A stretch of DNA of 7,462 nt from an uncultured Candidatus Melainabacteria bacterium (GTDB taxonomy: Bacteria > Cyanobacteriota > Vampirovibrionia > Gastranaerophilales > Gastranaerophilaceae), in NCBI GenBank assembly GCA_934773085.1, contig CAKVMU010000079.1:1-7462 (forward strand), given 5' to 3'. The notes under the pieces were generated by a model, which did no database searches, was not told the origin of the DNA, and saw only the letters and a program-made list of their open reading frames with translations. This document shows positions 5,638 to 7,462 of this stretch, piece by piece. The position numbers and the translations under genes were made by a program. Position 1 is the stretch's first letter. Each line of letters begins with the position of its first letter.

Positions 5638-5658
5638 GTCCTGAATTTATTTCAGGAC
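5638..5658. repeat. Hairpin repeat H2', reverse orientation
   Basis: GTCCTGAA (5638-5645), loop TTTAT, TTCAGGAC (5651-5658): a perfect eight-base-pair stem. It is the reverse complement of H2 at 4304-4324 with a compensating pair change at the stem base (A-T to G-C), which keeps the pairing. Confidence 0.82.
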
Positions 5659-5703
5659 CTTATAAACTTGTATTTTATACCTACCGAACAAAACATTTAC
5701 CCC

Positions 5704-5722
5704 TGCTGAAACGAGTTCAGCA
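5704..5722. repeat. Hairpin repeat H1', reverse orientation
   Basis: TGCTGAA (5704-5710), loop ACGAG, TTCAGCA (5716-5722), followed by TGACA. It is the reverse complement of H1 at 4226-4246 with its flank, differing by one loop base and at the outermost pair. Confidence 0.82.
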
Positions 5723-5749
5723 TGACAGAATGTTAACACCTCACCCTAA

Positions 5750-5891
5750 CCCTGTCTTGAATTTACTCCACGCTCAAAAGGTTTCGCTTTAGAACCTCCG
5801 GTTCAAGCAAGCTCAATGTTTTCGCTATCCGGACTAACTGCACTTCGTTTGTGTCGTCCGTACGTAAATCCGCTCTCCTGCTAGGAGAGGG
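5750..5891. repeat. 142-base direct repeat, right copy
   Basis: Same orientation as 4406-4547 and the same length, with two mismatches. The distance between equivalent points of the two copies is 1344 bases, which spans the orphan gene and its promoter. Its end hairpin (CTCTCCT-GCT-AGGAGAG) has a reverse relative at 779-798. Confidence 0.92.
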
Positions 5892-5906
5892 ATTGAGTTG
5901 AATATT

Positions 5907-5951
5907 CCTTCTCCCAGCGGGAGAAGGTGGCACGAAGTGACGGATGAGGGG
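5907..5951. repeat. REP-like hairpin with GTGGCACGAAG tail
   Basis: CCTTCTCCC (5907-5915), loop AGC, GGGAGAAGG (5919-5927) form a perfect nine-base-pair stem followed by TGGCACGAAGTGACGGATG and a G-run. A hairpin of this kind with a GTGGCACGAAGTGCCGGATGAGGG-like tail is, to my knowledge, a widespread form of intergenic palindromic repeat in bacteria. It has the same loop and stem style as the hairpins at 779-798 and at the ends of the 142-base repeats. Confidence 0.75.
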
Positions 5952-5962
5952 ATTAATAAACT

Positions 5963-5994
5963 GTTCAACTATTCAACCTTTCAACTATTCAACT
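5963..5994. repeat. Four octamer units (NTTCAACT)
   Basis: Four consecutive eight-base units read GTTCAACT, ATTCAACC, TTTCAACT and ATTCAACT, followed by AAAACAC. Unit length, copy number, the TCA at unit positions 3-5 and the trailing A-rich CAC match the array at 819-850, although the base sequence differs. Confidence 0.75.
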
Positions 5995-6046
5995 AAAACA
6001 CGTCAAACTCGTAATCACAACCAACCAACCCAATACATTTACCCCA

Positions 6047-6075
6047 TTGACTTTCGGCTATGTTTGTCCTAAAAT
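6047..6075 (+). promoter_or_regulatory. Sigma70-type promoter of gpmI
   Basis: TTGACT (6047-6052), 17 bases, TAAAAT (6070-6075): each box matches five of six consensus bases with ideal spacing. Transcription would start near 6082, leaving a very short leader that begins at or just before the ribosome binding site GGAGGAG (6084-6090), six bases before the ATG. Confidence 0.7.
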
Positions 6076-6096
6076 CATAGGCTGGAGGAGATAGTT

Positions 6097-7462
6097 ATGA
6101 CAAACAGAGTTTTATTATGCATAATGGACGGTTGGGGTATTTCTACTGGCTCTGAAAAATACGATGCCACAAAGCTTTCACACCCTGTTAACGTCCCTAA
6201 ATTAATCAAAGAAGAATCATCCACAGTTATTCACGCAGACGGAGAATACGTAGGTCTGCCTGCCGGACAAATGGGTAACAGTGAAGTCGGACACCTTAAC
6301 CTTGGTGCCGGAAGAATTGTTTATCAAGATTTGTCTAAAATCAATAACGCAATCAAAGACGGTTCTTTCTTTAAGAACGAAAAATTCTTGGAAGCAATTG
6401 AACACGCTAAAAAGAATAATTCCGCACTTCATATTTACGGACTTGTTTCAACCGGCGGAGTTCACTCTTCTTTAGACCACGTATTAGCTTTAATCCAATT
6501 AGCTGCTAAAGAAGGTTTGACAAAAGTTTATGTACACGCATTCCTTGACGGTAGAGATACTCCACCGGCAAGCGCTTGCACATATTTGCAAATTGTTGAA
6601 GATGTGTTAAAGAAACACAACTTCCCGCCTATCGCATCCGTAATCGGAAGATATTACATTATGGACAGAGACAACCGTTGGGAAAGAGTTGAAAAGGGTT
6701 ACGACTGCTTATTATTGGGAGAAGGAAACAAGGCTGCTTCTGCAATTGAAGGTGTTAAAAAGTCTTACGAAGAAGGTGTTACAGATGAATTTGTATTGCC
6801 AATCGTAGTAGGTAGTGACGAAGAAATAAAAGAAAGCAGAATCCACGACAACGATGCTATTATTTTCTTCAACTACAGACCAGACAGAGCAAGGGAAATC
6901 ACCAAAGCTATTAATTTCAAAGACTTTGACGGATTTGACAGAAAGAAAGTCCTTTCAAACATATACTACTGCACAATGACAAGCTACGAAGCAACATTTA
7001 CATTCCCTGTTGCATTCCCTAAAACCAAGCTTGTAAATATCTTGGGCGATGTTTTGGAAAACAACGGTATCAATCAGTTCAGAACAGCTGAAACTGAAAA
7101 ATATGCTCACGTAACATTCTTCTTTAACGGAGGAATTGACGAACCGCAACCTCACGAAACAAGAAAACTCGTTGCGTCACCTAAAGTTGCAACATACGAT
7201 ATGCAACCGGAAATGAGCGCACCGGAAGTTTGCGAAAACGTACTCGGTGCAATCGAAAACAAAGATTACGGATTTATCCTTGTTAACTTTGCGAACCCGG
7301 ATATGGTAGGTCATACCGGTGTAATCGAAGCTGCAACAAAAGCTTGCAAAGTTGTTGATGAATGTGTCGGTAAAATTGCAGAGAAATGTAAAGAATACGG
7401 TGTTACAATGTTGTTGACGGCAGACCACGGTAACGCAGAAGTTATGGTTGACGAAAAAACCG
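6097..7462 (+). CDS. gpmI: 2,3-bisphosphoglycerate-independent phosphoglycerate mutase (cut by window edge)
   Basis: Interconverts 3- and 2-phosphoglycerate in glycolysis and gluconeogenesis through a phosphoserine intermediate; needs manganese and belongs to the alkaline phosphatase superfamily. The 455 residues visible carry all expected motifs: metal-binding D11 in MDGWG, the catalytic serine S62 in GNSEVGH (60-66), GGVHS with H123, DGRDTPP (151-157), GRYYIMDRDNRWER, FNYRPDRARE, the AETEKYAHVTFFFNGG stretch, SPKVATYD, the metal ligands in NPDMVGHTG, and TADHGNAE. Family members have about 505-530 residues, so the last 50-75, with the final histidine ligand, lie beyond the window. The start has GGAGGAG six bases upstream, one of the best ribosome binding sites here, and a strong promoter. 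It is separated from the orphan gene by repeats and is probably transcribed on its own. Identity is secure. Confidence 0.98.
   Translation, partial: MTNRVLLCIMDGWGISTGSEKYDATKLSHPVNVPKLIKEESSTVIHADGEYVGLPAGQMGNSEVGHLNLGAGRIVYQDLSKINNAIKDGSFFKNEKFLEAIEHAKKNNSALHIYGLVSTGGVHSSLDHVLALIQLAAKEGLTKVYVHAFLDGRDTPPASACTYLQIVEDVLKKHNFPPIASVIGRYYIMDRDNRWERVEKGYDCLLLGEGNKAASAIEGVKKSYEEGVTDEFVLPIVVGSDEEIKESRIHDNDAIIFFNYRPDRAREITKAINFKDFDGFDRKKVLSNIYYCTMTSYEATFTFPVAFPKTKLVNILGDVLENNGINQFRTAETEKYAHVTFFFNGGIDEPQPHETRKLVASPKVATYDMQPEMSAPEVCENVLGAIENKDYGFILVNFANPDMVGHTGVIEAATKACKVVDECVGKIAEKCKEYGVTMLLTADHGNAEVMVDEKT

Larger units (their letters stand above)
5535..6096. other. Gene-free, repeat-rich spacer before gpmI
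   Basis: In order it holds the long hairpin H3', H2', H1', the second 142-base direct repeat, another hairpin with a conserved-looking tail, the second octamer array, about 50 bases of unique sequence, and the gpmI promoter and ribosome binding site. An open frame of 78 codons from 5556 is assembled from these repeats and has no ribosome binding site; I do not count it as a gene. Confidence 0.75.

Noticed and set aside
5556..5792. Open frame of 78 codons on the plus strand
   Set aside because: It is built from H3', H2', H1' and the start of the second 142-base repeat, has no ribosome binding site, and its product shows no domain-like pattern.

Overview
The window looks like a piece of an AT-rich bacterial chromosome. 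It carries two housekeeping genes cut by its edges: the first half of a type I glutamine synthetase (glnA, minus strand) at the left and most of a cofactor-independent phosphoglycerate mutase (gpmI, plus strand) at the right. Between them lies a less conserved stretch rich in intergenic repeats. The host is an inference. The AT-rich coding style and a protein with an MKIQF start and an NVSFG motif near its N-terminus remind me of gut Gastranaerophilales (Vampirovibrionia, non-photosynthetic Cyanobacteriota). No rRNA or other taxonomic marker is present to confirm it.

Layout, left to right. (1) glnA (1-658, minus) has its promoter and ribosome binding site in 669-723. (2) 724-935 is a repeat-bearing spacer with a small hairpin, four octamer units and a hairpin repeat. 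(3) A 377-residue HNH-like protein is encoded on the minus strand (936-2069). (4) A divergent spacer of 120 bases follows, with a palindrome lying over the -10 box of the next unit. (5) A plus-strand unit runs from 2190 to 4192: an M16 zinc metallopeptidase, a small predicted lipoprotein or membrane-anchored protein, and a small helical protein that starts three bases after the previous stop. (6) 4193-4724 is repeat-rich and ends in a (GTA)n microsatellite. (7) An orphan 269-residue protein is encoded at 4725-5534. (8) 5535-6096 is a second repeat-rich spacer. (9) gpmI starts at 6097 behind a good promoter and a strong ribosome binding site.

The most striking structure surrounds the orphan gene. 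Three hairpin repeats (H1, H2, H3) come before it, and relatives occur after it in reversed order (H3', H2', H1'); for H1 and H2 the reversed orientation is clear. A 142-base sequence is also present on both sides as a direct repeat with two mismatches. Recombination between the direct repeats would remove the orphan gene and its promoter as one 1344-base block. A nine-to-ten-copy GTA tract sits just upstream of the orphan's putative promoter, an arrangement that could vary expression. Parts of the same repeat family also lie downstream of the HNH-like gene.

glnA (nitrogen assimilation) and gpmI (glycolysis) are unrelated core functions. The M16 unit may act in protein or peptide turnover. 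I see no complete defence, CRISPR or mobile-element system, and no transposase, integrase or RNA gene.
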